DNA of 19,925 bases from an uncultured Lachnospiraceae bacterium (GCA_947564305.1 CANOBT010000102.1:1-19925), one strand, 5' to 3'; shown: positions 7,070 to 16,044, counted from the first letter of the stretch. The notes: generated by a model not told the origin, from the letters alone. Translations and numbers: made by a program.

Positions 7070-7966
7070 ATGACAGATTATCAGAAGATACGGGATGCAA
7101 TTGAGCGGTCACTTAATTCAGAAAAAAGTAATTTTATCATCTATCCGTATGGAGAATACGGCGTGTTGGCAAAGCGGATTCTAAACGACAGTTTTGGGAT
7201 AGTAGAAGATTATGTGATTGACAACAGGCTTTCCCAATATAACAGTAGTATCAAGAATTTGGATTTTTTCAAGGAGTTGGACAGCAGTAAATATACCGTT
7301 TTGTTTACTTGTGCGAATCCGGACATATATGACGAGGCGTTACAACCTTTAAAGCAGTTTTTTGACGCAGACCAGATTATAGATATATTTAGTAGTAATT
7401 TCGAAGAGAGAGGGGTAACATGTCGCGGAAAATATAGCTATGGCCCATTGTGCGATCATTGGTTAGTGGAATCGGTTGGGGCGTTTTGTAGCTTTGCAGA
7501 GGGGACTGATGTTGTAGAGAATCATGCTGTTGGCTATATATCTACGCATCCATTCTTATATTTAGGTGGCATAGCGGATACAATTCGGGAGAAAAGATGG
7601 GATGAGTGGAGAGGGAGTGAAATTTATTTTGAGGGAGTTGCACCTAAAGGAGAAAATTATAAGTTAAAGCGAATACATGTTGGGAATGATGTGTGGTTAG
7701 GAAAAAACGTTTTGATTACAAATAGTGCGGATATCGGTAACGGAGTTATTGCGGGAGCGGGTGCTGTCATAACAAAAGATGTCCCAGACTATGCTGTAGT
7801 TGCAGGGAGCCCGGCTCGAATTATTAGATATAGATATACACAGGAGCAGATTATAGCATTAAATAGAATTGCATGGTGGAATTGGTCTGATGAAAAAATA
7901 AGGGAATGCTATGATGATTTTTTTGAAGAAGTAGAAGTGTTCATTAATAAACATAAGGATGATTGA
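7070..7966 (+). CDS. Rossmann-like domain + CatB/Vat-type hexapeptide acetyltransferase
   Basis: Of the paired ATG codons at 7067 and 7070, the second sits 5 bases after GGAG and is preferred; the first would have a spacing of 2. The N-terminal ~110 residues form a Rossmann-like unit (NFIIYPYGEYGVLAKRIL, then DYVIDN). From about 125 to the end is a left-handed beta-helix acetyltransferase of the xenobiotic/CatB type: H152 in VENH is in the place of the catalytic His, and THPF, VGNDVWLGKNV, IGNGVIAGAGAV and AGSPARIIR are typical. It probably O- or N-acetylates a sugar of the glycan from acetyl-CoA. It is the first gene of the AT-rich operon and precedes the SDR gene by 21 bp. The fusion resembles PglD-like sugar acetyltransferases in layout. 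Confidence 0.85.
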   Translation: MTDYQKIRDAIERSLNSEKSNFIIYPYGEYGVLAKRILNDSFGIVEDYVIDNRLSQYNSSIKNLDFFKELDSSKYTVLFTCANPDIYDEALQPLKQFFDADQIIDIFSSNFEERGVTCRGKYSYGPLCDHWLVESVGAFCSFAEGTDVVENHAVGYISTHPFLYLGGIADTIREKRWDEWRGSEIYFEGVAPKGENYKLKRIHVGNDVWLGKNVLITNSADIGNGVIAGAGAVITKDVPDYAVVAGSPARIIRYRYTQEQIIALNRIAWWNWSDEKIRECYDDFFEEVEVFINKHKDD

Positions 7967-7987
7967 TAAAGAAAGTATGATGGCGGG

Positions 7988-9052
7988 ATGAATTATTACA
8001 AGACAAAATTATATAAAGCAGAAATCAAAAAGAATATAGAACATAATAATATGCTGCAGGTGCTTAGCGGAAAAGTGTGTGTTGTTACAGGAGCGCGGGG
8101 GATGATCGGAAGCGAACTGATTGATACGATTATGTTTGCAAATCAATACTATGGTTTAAATTGTAAGGTCTATGGCATAGTCCGAAATATGTCGGTGGCT
8201 TCTGAACGGTTTCATTCATTTATTAATGATGATTTCTTTGAATTGATACAGGCTGATATTAATACGGATTTTATTCGTGTTAATGAGAATGTTGATTATA
8301 TTATTCATGGAGCAAGCAATACGCATCCGGTCTATTATGCGACACGTCCAATAGAAACAATACTTACCAATACTGTCGGGACAAGTCGTGTTCTGGAATT
8401 TGCTTCGGAGCATAAATGCCAAAAGTTTATTTTTTTATCTTCGGTTGAAGTGTACGGCGAGAATAGAGGAGATGTAGATAAGTTTACTGAAGATTATTTG
8501 GGATATTTAGACTGTAATACTCTTAGAGCTGGCTACCCGGAAGGGAAAAGAGTGGGGGAGGCATTGTGTCAGGCATACATAGAGGAGAAAAATCTGGACT
8601 GCATAATACCAAGAATATCAAGATGCTATGGCCCTGGGCTTCTAAATGAGGATTCCAAGGCGCTGTCACAATTTATTCATAAGGCGGTAGACAGAGAAGA
8701 TATTGTATTAAAAAGTAAAGGGAACCAATTATACTCTTATATTTATGCGGCGGATGTAGTTAGTGCAATTTTGTTTCTTATTTCGAGTGGACAGAGGGGA
8801 GAAGCGTATAATCTCTCAGGTATTGAATCGGATATTACGCTCGCAGAATTGGCAGATTGTGTTGCTGCCATTGCTGGCACAAAAGTAATCTATGATATAC
8901 CTGATGAAAAGGAGGCGGCAGGATACTCTAAGGCGACGAAAGCTTTGTTAGATACTTCGAAGATAGAAAGTCTTGGGTGGCATTCGCGTTATTCAGTTAA
9001 AGAGGGAATTAGAAGAACGTTAGAAATGCAGGGATACTATTTGGGGGAGTGA
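7988..9052 (+). CDS. NAD-dependent epimerase/dehydratase (extended SDR)
   Basis: This 354-aa extended short-chain dehydrogenase/reductase has an unusual ~28-residue lead before the Rossmann fold. The NAD loop is G35-A-R-G38-M-I-G41, and the active site is S151-S152 with Y183-x3-K187. LSSVEVYG and YPEGKRVGEAL are close to UDP-glucuronate decarboxylase (UDP-xylose synthase) and dTDP-glucose 4,6-dehydratase relatives. These act on nucleotide-linked sugars, with a transient 4-keto intermediate. The ribosome-binding site is weak, so coupling to the previous gene is likely. The next gene, an IspD/TarI-type cytidylyltransferase, starts 2 bases after its stop, so it could reduce, epimerise or decarboxylate a CDP-linked or phosphorylated pentose. 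A UDP- or dTDP-sugar substrate is the conservative alternative. Confidence 0.8.
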   Translation: MNYYKTKLYKAEIKKNIEHNNMLQVLSGKVCVVTGARGMIGSELIDTIMFANQYYGLNCKVYGIVRNMSVASERFHSFINDDFFELIQADINTDFIRVNENVDYIIHGASNTHPVYYATRPIETILTNTVGTSRVLEFASEHKCQKFIFLSSVEVYGENRGDVDKFTEDYLGYLDCNTLRAGYPEGKRVGEALCQAYIEEKNLDCIIPRISRCYGPGLLNEDSKALSQFIHKAVDREDIVLKSKGNQLYSYIYAADVVSAILFLISSGQRGEAYNLSGIESDITLAELADCVAAIAGTKVIYDIPDEKEAAGYSKATKALLDTSKIESLGWHSRYSVKEGIRRTLEMQGYYLGE

Positions 9053-9053
9053 G

Positions 9054-9755
9054 ATGAATACAGCAATCGTAATTGCGGCGGGTGTAGGACAGAGAACAGG
9101 ACAGTGTGTACCGAAGCAGTTTATCAATGTATTGGATAAACCTATCATAGCCTATACTTTGGAGAAATTTCAAAAATCGGAAAAGATAGACAGTATAGAA
9201 GTGGTTTGTCTGAAAGGTTGGGAAGAAGTTTTAAAAGTTTACGCCCTACAATATGGCATCGCAAAATTGAAATGGATCGTTACGGGTGGAAACAGCAGCC
9301 AGGAATCCATATACATAGGACTGAAATATCTGGAGGATATTTGTGGGGAAGGAGATATTGTAGTGATCCATGATGGGATCAGACCGATGGTTGAAGAGGA
9401 TATCATCGATTCGTGTATCGATATCTGCCAAATACGAGGTAACGGCATTACGGCGCTTCCTGTTTACGAACAGATTTTTAAAGCTGATAATGGAGAATCG
9501 TCAAAGGAGTATATTCCCAGAGACAGTTTAAAGGTTTTACAGACGCCGCAGGCTTATAAATATAGTGAAATAAAGAAGGCGTATGATGAGGCTTTTGCAA
9601 AAGGAATAGGGATTCAAGGATCAGCGTATGCGAATACGATGATGGCTGAGTTGGGCAATACGCTCTACTTTTCAAAAGGTTCGACCAAAAATATAAAGAT
9701 TACGACAAAAGATGATATAGAAATTTTCAAAGCTATGTTGAGGATGGAAGAATGA
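9054..9755 (+). CDS. IspD/TarI-type cytidylyltransferase
   Basis: This 233-aa protein belongs to the family that joins CMP from CTP to 2-C-methyl-D-erythritol 4-phosphate (IspD) or D-ribitol 5-phosphate (TarI). AAGVGQR (8-14) with P20-K21-Q22 is the CTP-binding signature, HDGIRP (106-111) the second motif, LQTPQAY the dimer/acceptor loop and NIKITTKDD the C-terminal metal-binding segment. GGGGGAG precedes ATG 9054, and the stop overlaps the LicD start as ATGA. IspD for isoprenoids is normally a housekeeping gene outside glycan loci, and here the neighbours are LicD and a DXS-like protein. A cell-surface alditol or deoxypentose phosphate is therefore the more likely substrate. The sequence alone does not separate IspD from TarI. 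Confidence 0.85.
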   Translation: MNTAIVIAAGVGQRTGQCVPKQFINVLDKPIIAYTLEKFQKSEKIDSIEVVCLKGWEEVLKVYALQYGIAKLKWIVTGGNSSQESIYIGLKYLEDICGEGDIVVIHDGIRPMVEEDIIDSCIDICQIRGNGITALPVYEQIFKADNGESSKEYIPRDSLKVLQTPQAYKYSEIKKAYDEAFAKGIGIQGSAYANTMMAELGNTLYFSKGSTKNIKITTKDDIEIFKAMLRMEE

Positions 9756-10567
9756 TAGAATTGGATGCGACAACACTTCGAAAGCTCCAGATGACTGAGC
9801 TTGAGATGTTAAAGGAAGTGGATAGGATATGTAGAAAATATGATATTAAGTATTCTCTCGACGGCGGAACATTGTTGGGCGCAATACGGCATAACGGCTT
9901 TATTCCGTGGGATGATGACGCAGATGTTGTAATGTTAAGACCTGAGTATATTAGATTTTACAAAGCATGTAAGAAGGAGCTGGATAAGGATAAGTTTTTT
10001 CTGCAGGATTTTAGGACAGATTTGGACTACCGATGGGGGTACTCTAAAATGCGCAGAAATGGAACAGTCTTTTTGAGGGAGGGACAGGAGCATGGTAAAT
10101 GGAACCAAAGCGTATTTATAGATATTTTTGTGTACGATCAAGTGCCGGATTCAAAAATACTTCGGAGGATTCATTTGCTAATCTGTTTTTGTATCAGGAA
10201 GGGATTGTACGCAGAGGTTGGCAGGAAAAGCGCCTCAAACGGACTTTTCAGAAAGCTATACCAGTTGCTCTATATAATTCCACGGGACAGATGGGTCAGA
10301 CAACTTGAAAAGATGGCAGAGATTACAAGCAGGAAAAGGACAGAGCTTGTCAGACATATGACTTATCCATATAGAAAGGAATGTCGATATGGGTTGCCCA
10401 GAGAGTGTTTTGACGAGTACATAGATAAGGAATTTGAAGGTTTTAAATTTAAAATATTTAAAAACTATGATCTATATTTAACAAGGTTATATGGTGATTA
10501 TATGATACTGCCGCCAGTGGAGAAAAGAAAAGTACATCCGGTGAGTAAGATTAAGTTAATAGATTGA
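9752..10567 (+). CDS. LicD family phosphotransferase
   Basis: This 271-aa LicD protein has the family core at residues 37-58: DGGTLLGAIRHNGFIPWDDD with the D54-D55-D56-x-D58 metal cluster. LicD enzymes move a phospho-alcohol from a CDP donor (phosphocholine, or ribitol phosphate in the fukutin/FKRP relatives) onto a glycan. It overlaps the cytidylyltransferase by ATGA, so donor synthesis and use are translationally coupled. That makes the neighbour's CDP product the probable donor. No choline kinase or choline cytidylyltransferase (LicA/LicC) is seen in the window, which argues against phosphocholine. The C-terminus is basic, with no membrane helix. Confidence 0.88.
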   Translation: MIELDATTLRKLQMTELEMLKEVDRICRKYDIKYSLDGGTLLGAIRHNGFIPWDDDADVVMLRPEYIRFYKACKKELDKDKFFLQDFRTDLDYRWGYSKMRRNGTVFLREGQEHGKWNQSVFIDIFVYDQVPDSKILRRIHLLICFCIRKGLYAEVGRKSASNGLFRKLYQLLYIIPRDRWVRQLEKMAEITSRKRTELVRHMTYPYRKECRYGLPRECFDEYIDKEFEGFKFKIFKNYDLYLTRLYGDYMILPPVEKRKVHPVSKIKLID

Positions 10568-10578
10568 AAGGTGAGAAT

Positions 10579-11781
10579 ATGTCAAATTTGGAAGAACAGA
10601 TTGAAAAGGAAAAACAGAGGTATTTAGATTATGCCGACCGGAATAGTGATAAGCGAATATATATTTATGGGGCGGGAAAACAGGCGGTTCCGATTGCCGA
10701 TTTTTATAAAAAGAACAACGTTTCGATAGATGGATTCTGTGTCACAGACCGATCGAGTAACAGAAAGAATATCAATGGAATGCCGGTATATCAGGTGGAT
10801 GAGCTCCCTCATGCAGATGCTGCGTTTGTATTTGGGGTGAGGGTTCAGCTAAATGATGAAATAGAGAAGATATTGAAAGAAAATGGCTATACTAATTTTT
10901 TGCCGGCATCAAATTTGATTCGCTATTTAGGGGAATATGGGTACAGCTTCTATACAAGTCCCATGATTGAAATTACAACGAAGCTGGGATGTGCGGTAAA
11001 TTGTAAATTTTGTCCACAAGAGTTATATATTAAGGAATATTTAAAAGAAGGAAATCCAGATACCGTATTATCTTTCGAAAATTATAGAATATGTATCGAT
11101 AAATTGCCGGAAAATACAATTGTTGAATTTGCTGGATTTACGGAACCTTTTTTTAATGCAAGGTGTATGGAGATGATTCAATATGCGAAAAACAGAGGGC
11201 ATAGAGTAAATTTATTTACGACGCTCCGGGGATTGAAATTGGATCAGATAGATCAACTGCTGGAGATCGAATTTGAGGAGTTCGTTCTGCATGTTCCGGA
11301 TCGTGAAGGTTATGCTGTTATTCCTGTGGATGAAGAGTATAGGGAAATTATAAAAAGATTAAGCGTGGCAAAGAAGCCAAATGGAAACAGTTTCATTGAT
11401 TACGCCTGCGCGCAGGGGACGGTGGAGGATGAGATAACAGAACTGCTGGGAAACGATATTAGAATTTATGTGGTTCTCAACGATAGGGCAGGAAATTTGC
11501 AGGATAGCTGTCTGTATGGAAAAAAGGGAATTCGTGGCAGGATAAGGTGTGAACTTTCAAAAGATATTAACCATAATGTTTTACTGCCGGACGGGCGGGT
11601 GATTCTGTGCTCGAATGATTGGGGATTAAAGCATGTCATGGGGAATCTGATACACGAGACATATGAGCAGATTCTGGACGGTGACGAGGCGAATAGAATA
11701 AGAGAGGCGATGATGAACGAAGGCGGCGCATTCGTTTTGTGTAGAAACTGTTTTCAGGCAATATGCGAGGGAGATTTTTAA
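10579..11781 (+). CDS. Rossmann-like domain + radical SAM/SPASM-type protein
   Basis: ATG 10579 follows AAAGGTGAG and is preferred over an in-frame TTG at 10564 that overlaps the previous gene; the product has 400 aa. Residues ~24-120 form a Rossmann-like unit (RIYIYGAGKQAVPIADFY, then GFCVTD). The radical SAM core starts near 128, with C138-x3-C142-x2-C145 for the [4Fe-4S] cluster that cleaves S-adenosylmethionine. The C-terminal part has a SPASM-like stretch (LPDGRVILCSNDW...HVMGNL) and CRNC plus another Cys near the end, probably ligating a second cluster. No precursor peptide gene is seen. Its place between LicD and the DXS-like gene suggests radical chemistry on a sugar or alditol of the glycan, such as epimerisation, dehydration or deoxygenation. 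The reaction cannot be named. Confidence 0.8.
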   Translation: MSNLEEQIEKEKQRYLDYADRNSDKRIYIYGAGKQAVPIADFYKKNNVSIDGFCVTDRSSNRKNINGMPVYQVDELPHADAAFVFGVRVQLNDEIEKILKENGYTNFLPASNLIRYLGEYGYSFYTSPMIEITTKLGCAVNCKFCPQELYIKEYLKEGNPDTVLSFENYRICIDKLPENTIVEFAGFTEPFFNARCMEMIQYAKNRGHRVNLFTTLRGLKLDQIDQLLEIEFEEFVLHVPDREGYAVIPVDEEYREIIKRLSVAKKPNGNSFIDYACAQGTVEDEITELLGNDIRIYVVLNDRAGNLQDSCLYGKKGIRGRIRCELSKDINHNVLLPDGRVILCSNDWGLKHVMGNLIHETYEQILDGDEANRIREAMMNEGGAFVLCRNCFQAICEGDF

Positions 11782-13545
11782 ATGTACATAGAAAAAATCG
11801 ACAGTCCAAAAGATTTGAAAAAGCTGAATGTAGAGCAGTGTGTTGTTTTAGCAGATGAAATACGATATGCGCTTTTGCATGCCATTAGCGCGACAGGGGG
11901 ACACCTTTCTTCCAATTTGGGAATTGTGGAAGCGACGATAGCGTTACACTATGTATTTGATTCCCCAACAGATAAGATCATTTTTGATACTTCGCATCAA
12001 TGCTATACACATAAAATACTTACAGGGCGAAAAGATGCATACTTAGAACCAAAGCAGTATAAAAAGTATTCCGGCTATACAAACCCGGACGAGAGCGTAC
12101 ATGATTATTTTAAACTGGGTCACACTTCAACGTCAATTAGTTTGGCTTGTGGCTTGGCAAAGGCAAGAGATTTGAGAGGAGATAAAGAAAATGTAATAGC
12201 CGTTATAGGAGATGGTTCACTAAGCGGTGGAGAAGCATTCGAGGGATTAAATTTCGGTGGCTCTGAGATAAGGGGAAATCTAATCATTTTGTTTAATGAT
12301 AATCAAATGTCAATTGCAGAAAATCATGGGGGAATGTACGAGAGCATAAATGCGCTTCGTATGTCCAAAGGCGAGACACCGAATAATATCTTTCGGTTTT
12401 TGGGATATGAATATAAATACATCGGAGATGGAAATGATCTTATGAACCTGATACCGATTTTTCAGCAGATTAAGGATATTGACCATCCGATTGTACTGCA
12501 TATGTGCACTATGAAGGGGAAGGGTTATGATGTATCCGAACAAAAAAGGGAAGAAACACATTTTGTTAAGTCATTTGATTTGAAACTGGGTGATGTTCAA
12601 CAAAAAATTGCGGGCGAGAGATATGATCTGATTGTCAGAGATTTTTTGCTTGAAAAGATGAAGGCGGATAGAAACGTTGTGATAATGACGGCGGCAATGC
12701 CTGTTACACTGTCCTTATCAGAAGAGCTGAGAAAACAGATTGGAGAGCAGTACATAGACGTTGGGATTGCGGAAGAGCATGCAATATCAATGGCGGGAGG
12801 AATTGCCAGAAATGGCGGAAAGCCTGTATTTTTTACCAGATCGACCTTCTTCCAGAGAGCCTATGACCAGATATCACAGGATGTATGTATCAATAAACTT
12901 CCGATTACCATGATACTGATTAATTCATCTGTTTATGCTGCTACGGATATGACGCATATTGGCACTTTTGATATTGCCATGATGTCAAATATTCCGAATC
13001 TTGTAATGCTGGCGCCGACCAATAAAGAGGAATATCTGGCAATGCTTGATTGGAGTATTGAGCAGGACGAGTATCCTGTGGCAATACGACCGCCAAGAAA
13101 CGGTATATATCATGCCGACTATGAGGTTAACAGGGATTATAGTGTGATCAATAAATTCCAGATGACGATTCAGGGAGAAGAAATAGCAGTAATAGCGTTA
13201 GGTGATTTTTATCAATTAGGTGAAGAAGTTATTAAATTGATCCGAGATGAAATTCATGTAAATGCCAGTCTGATTAATCCAAGATATGCGTCGGGAATTG
13301 ATGAAATACTGTTGAACGAATTATCCGAGACTCATCGCATTATCATTACGTTAGAGGATGGGATACTGGAGGGAGGATTTGGACAGAAAATTTCGGCATT
13401 TTATGGGAATACCGGTGTAAAGGTCTTAAATTATGGGTTAAAAAAGGAATTTGTAGATTTTTATGATACACGGGAAATCTTGGGAAGGAATAGATTAAAG
13501 CCAAACTTAATTGTAGAAGATATCATGAGACAAATACAGCGGTGA
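11782..13545 (+). CDS. 1-deoxy-D-xylulose-5-phosphate synthase-like transketolase, divergent paralog
   Basis: This 587-aa thiamine-diphosphate enzyme has DXS architecture. It keeps H41 and H72 (SHQCYTHKILTGR), the ThDP motif GDG (143-145)...N157, NDNQMSI, the cofactor-activating E331 in AEEHA, and FFQRAYDQ. DXS joins pyruvate and glyceraldehyde 3-phosphate. Compared with E. coli DXS as recalled, the substrate region differs: Tyr392 is Arg353, the DRAG motif with Arg420 is N381-S382-S383, and the following loop is one residue shorter (TDMTH). The equivalents of Arg398 (R359), Asp427 (D389), His431 (H392) and Arg478 (R439) remain. It lies directly after the radical SAM gene (start abuts the stop), in a glycan operon with no IspC homologue. 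It probably supplies a 1-deoxy-ketose phosphate or related ketose for the glycan rather than isoprenoids. Plain DXS activity with redirected product remains possible. Confidence 0.85.
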   Translation: MYIEKIDSPKDLKKLNVEQCVVLADEIRYALLHAISATGGHLSSNLGIVEATIALHYVFDSPTDKIIFDTSHQCYTHKILTGRKDAYLEPKQYKKYSGYTNPDESVHDYFKLGHTSTSISLACGLAKARDLRGDKENVIAVIGDGSLSGGEAFEGLNFGGSEIRGNLIILFNDNQMSIAENHGGMYESINALRMSKGETPNNIFRFLGYEYKYIGDGNDLMNLIPIFQQIKDIDHPIVLHMCTMKGKGYDVSEQKREETHFVKSFDLKLGDVQQKIAGERYDLIVRDFLLEKMKADRNVVIMTAAMPVTLSLSEELRKQIGEQYIDVGIAEEHAISMAGGIARNGGKPVFFTRSTFFQRAYDQISQDVCINKLPITMILINSSVYAATDMTHIGTFDIAMMSNIPNLVMLAPTNKEEYLAMLDWSIEQDEYPVAIRPPRNGIYHADYEVNRDYSVINKFQMTIQGEEIAVIALGDFYQLGEEVIKLIRDEIHVNASLINPRYASGIDEILLNELSETHRIIITLEDGILEGGFGQKISAFYGNTGVKVLNYGLKKEFVDFYDTREILGRNRLKPNLIVEDIMRQIQR

Positions 13546-13613
13546 AGTGGAAATGTCGCAAACCGAAGCCAATGGTAACAGATGTGGGAAATAATAAATG
13601 AGGGAAAATCAAC

Positions 13614-14714
13614 ATGAAATTTTCAATCGTAACGGTTTGTTTGAATTCAGCAGACACAATTAGGCAGACGATAGAGAGCGTTGTACATCAGCAGAACGAG
13701 AATATTGAATATATCATAATTGACGGAGGGTCTACGGATGGCACTGTAGATATTATAAAAGAATATGGCGATGAAATTTCATTTTGGGTAAGTGAAAAAG
13801 ATAACGGATTATATGATGCCATGAATAAGGGGATAGTAAAGGCGTCTGGAGATGTGATATCTTTGCTCAATTCTGACGATTGGTATGAACCAAATATTCT
13901 GGAAAGAGTGAAAGAGTATTTTGAGACTTATAAAGTTGATATGGTGTGTGGAAGTGTAAGAAACATCTTAGACAATGAAGAATTTGGAATAACAGCACCT
14001 AGGTATGATTTGGGCGAGCTCCATCTTAGAGTACAATGCATGCCGCCGGCATTATTTTGTAGAAAAAGTGTTTATGATCAGATAGGACTCTTTAATACGG
14101 AGTTTAAGATAACGTCCGATTTCGAATGGGAAATGAAAGTATGGCAAACGGGATTATCCTGTTACAATGCCGCCGATATTTTTACAAACTTTCGGCTGTC
14201 AGGAACATCCGGACAAAGGAAATACCTGGCCATGTTAGAAAATTACGAGATAGCGAATCGATATTTGACTCCCAAGTATCAAAAGGAAGTCGATACATTT
14301 TATTCTGAGAGGCTCGAAAGTTGCTTTTATGAGCAGAGTTTTGAAGAACAATTTAAAAATATTGATAAAAATGTTTTGTTAAATATTTTTGGTGATGAGG
14401 AGCTTTATATATGGGGAACGGGGATTCAAGGCGCCTTGTGTTTACATACGATGGAACAACTGGAACTTAAATGCGCTGGTTTTGTAGACAATGATAAAAG
14501 AAAATGGAACAGCAAAATTAAGAACTATCTAATTTACGAGCCAGTTAAACTGGATAAAAGTATAAAGATATGTATTGCGGCGCGTGAGTATAATACACAG
14601 ATCAAAGAGCAGTTAGTGGATTTGGGATATTTACCTGATAGATATGTGGAGTTTTCCGAAGTAATGAAGCAGGCGGTAATGAAGGAGACTGGTATTAGAT
14701 ATATGGTCGATTAG
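13614..14714 (+). CDS. GT2 glycosyltransferase with C-terminal Rossmann-like domain
   Basis: The first ~230 residues are a GT-A fold family 2 transferase: MKFSIVTVCLNS, IDGGSTDGT, then NSDDW in place of the DxD motif that binds the metal and nucleotide sugar. Residues ~262-350 are a separate Rossmann-like unit (LYIWGTGIQG, then GFVDND). A 68-base gap lies upstream, with GAGGG before ATG 13614; no clear promoter is visible in it. It would add a sugar to the growing lipid-linked glycan on the cytoplasmic side. Donor and linkage cannot be read from the sequence. Confidence 0.88.
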   Translation: MKFSIVTVCLNSADTIRQTIESVVHQQNENIEYIIIDGGSTDGTVDIIKEYGDEISFWVSEKDNGLYDAMNKGIVKASGDVISLLNSDDWYEPNILERVKEYFETYKVDMVCGSVRNILDNEEFGITAPRYDLGELHLRVQCMPPALFCRKSVYDQIGLFNTEFKITSDFEWEMKVWQTGLSCYNAADIFTNFRLSGTSGQRKYLAMLENYEIANRYLTPKYQKEVDTFYSERLESCFYEQSFEEQFKNIDKNVLLNIFGDEELYIWGTGIQGALCLHTMEQLELKCAGFVDNDKRKWNSKIKNYLIYEPVKLDKSIKICIAAREYNTQIKEQLVDLGYLPDRYVEFSEVMKQAVMKETGIRYMVD

Positions 14715-14787
14715 ATGAGTAGCGGGTAATTTATTAAACTATTAAATATGACAGTGGGTATTATTGAGAAAGGTAAACATATAGGCG

Positions 14788-16044
14788 ATGAAAGTATTGT
14801 GGTTATGTAATATAGTACTGCCGGAATATGCAGAAGAATTTGCATTGAAACCAACAGTTGTTGAAGGATGGCTAACCGGAATGTTACATCAGATGGAAAA
14901 GAAGGTAGAAATCGCGCTTTGCTTCCCTATTATTGATTTATGGAGAAAGAAAGATGGAGAATTAAATGGACATAAATTCTATTCCTTTTCCTATTCGGAT
15001 TATGAATACAGTACAGAAACAGAAGAAAGATTTGCAGAAATATTAAATGATTATCAGCCAGACATCGTACATATTTGGGGAACTGAATTTCCGCATACTT
15101 TGGCAATGATAAATTCCTGTGAAAAAATGAGGATTTTAGATAAAGTACTTATTAATATTCAGGGTCTGATTGAGCCTTGCAGTCAGTATTATTTAGATCA
15201 TATATCAGAAGAATATATCGACGAAGAAAATGAGCTTGGTGATTCGCTGCGCAAGGCGCAGGAGGAATTTCAGGTTCGTGGTAGGTATGAGAGAGAAGCA
15301 TTGAATAAAGTTAAATACGTAATTGGAAGAACAGATTGGGATTGCGCGTGGGTAAAACATATTAATTCTAATATTATTTATTATTGTGTAGGAGAGATAT
15401 TACGGGATGAGTTTTATGAGAAAAGAAGGACTTGGTCGTATGAAATGTGTGAAAAGCATTCAGTATTTGTCAGCCAGGCAGGATATGCGATTAAAGGACT
15501 TGATTATTTATTGCGCGCAATGCCTGACATTATTAAAGATTATCCAGATGCACATGTTTATATTGCGGGGACAAATCCAATGGTGAACAATCCAAGATCG
15601 GGATATATAACACCATATGGCGTTTTCTTAAAAAACATAATTAGCGAATTGAACTTACAGGATAATGTGTCCTTTTTAGGACGTCTTAATGCTAAGCAAA
15701 TGATACAGATGTATTTAAAAGCAAATGTGTTTGTCTCTTGCTCCAGAATAGAAAATTCTCCCAATTCAGTTTGTGAAGCAGCAATTATAGGGACTCCGAT
15801 TGTGTCATCTTATGTAGGGGGAATTGAGAATTTGGCTGAAAAAATTACAAATATTTATCTGTATCAGCCTGGCGTGGAATATATGCTTGCATTTTATATA
15901 AAAAAAGTGTTTAAAACTGATAAGTTTGCAATTCATTCAAATAAAATTCTGGAATTTATGGATAGGCAGAATAATATGGAGACTACATGGAAAATTTATC
16001 AGGAATTGTGTAAAAAAAGGGAATCAGAGGGAGAAGATCAATGA
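14788..16044 (+). CDS. GT4 family glycosyltransferase (GT-B fold)
   Basis: This 418-aa retaining GT-B transferase has an N-terminal domain containing HIWGTEFPH. Its C-terminal domain has YVYIAGT-type and FLGRL strands and the EX7E motif, E322 to E330 (ENSPNSVCE). That is followed by GTPIVSSYVGGIENL, typical of GT4 sugar-donor sites. ATG 14788 has only a distant AAAGG, so the ribosome-binding site is weak, after a 73-base gap. The stop overlaps the next start as ATGA. Unlike both neighbouring transferases it has no attached Rossmann-like module. The sugar is unknown. Confidence 0.88.
   Translation: MKVLWLCNIVLPEYAEEFALKPTVVEGWLTGMLHQMEKKVEIALCFPIIDLWRKKDGELNGHKFYSFSYSDYEYSTETEERFAEILNDYQPDIVHIWGTEFPHTLAMINSCEKMRILDKVLINIQGLIEPCSQYYLDHISEEYIDEENELGDSLRKAQEEFQVRGRYEREALNKVKYVIGRTDWDCAWVKHINSNIIYYCVGEILRDEFYEKRRTWSYEMCEKHSVFVSQAGYAIKGLDYLLRAMPDIIKDYPDAHVYIAGTNPMVNNPRSGYITPYGVFLKNIISELNLQDNVSFLGRLNAKQMIQMYLKANVFVSCSRIENSPNSVCEAAIIGTPIVSSYVGGIENLAEKITNIYLYQPGVEYMLAFYIKKVFKTDKFAIHSNKILEFMDRQNNMETTWKIYQELCKKRESEGEDQ

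Noticed and set aside
9054..9755. Housekeeping IspD of the isoprenoid pathway
   Set aside because: ATGA coupling to LicD and the surrounding glycan genes make a surface-polymer role more likely; not fully excluded by sequence alone.
10564..10578. TTG start for the radical SAM gene overlapping LicD
   Set aside because: ATG 10579 has AAAGGTGAG at proper distance; the TTG form only adds five residues translated from that ribosome-binding site.
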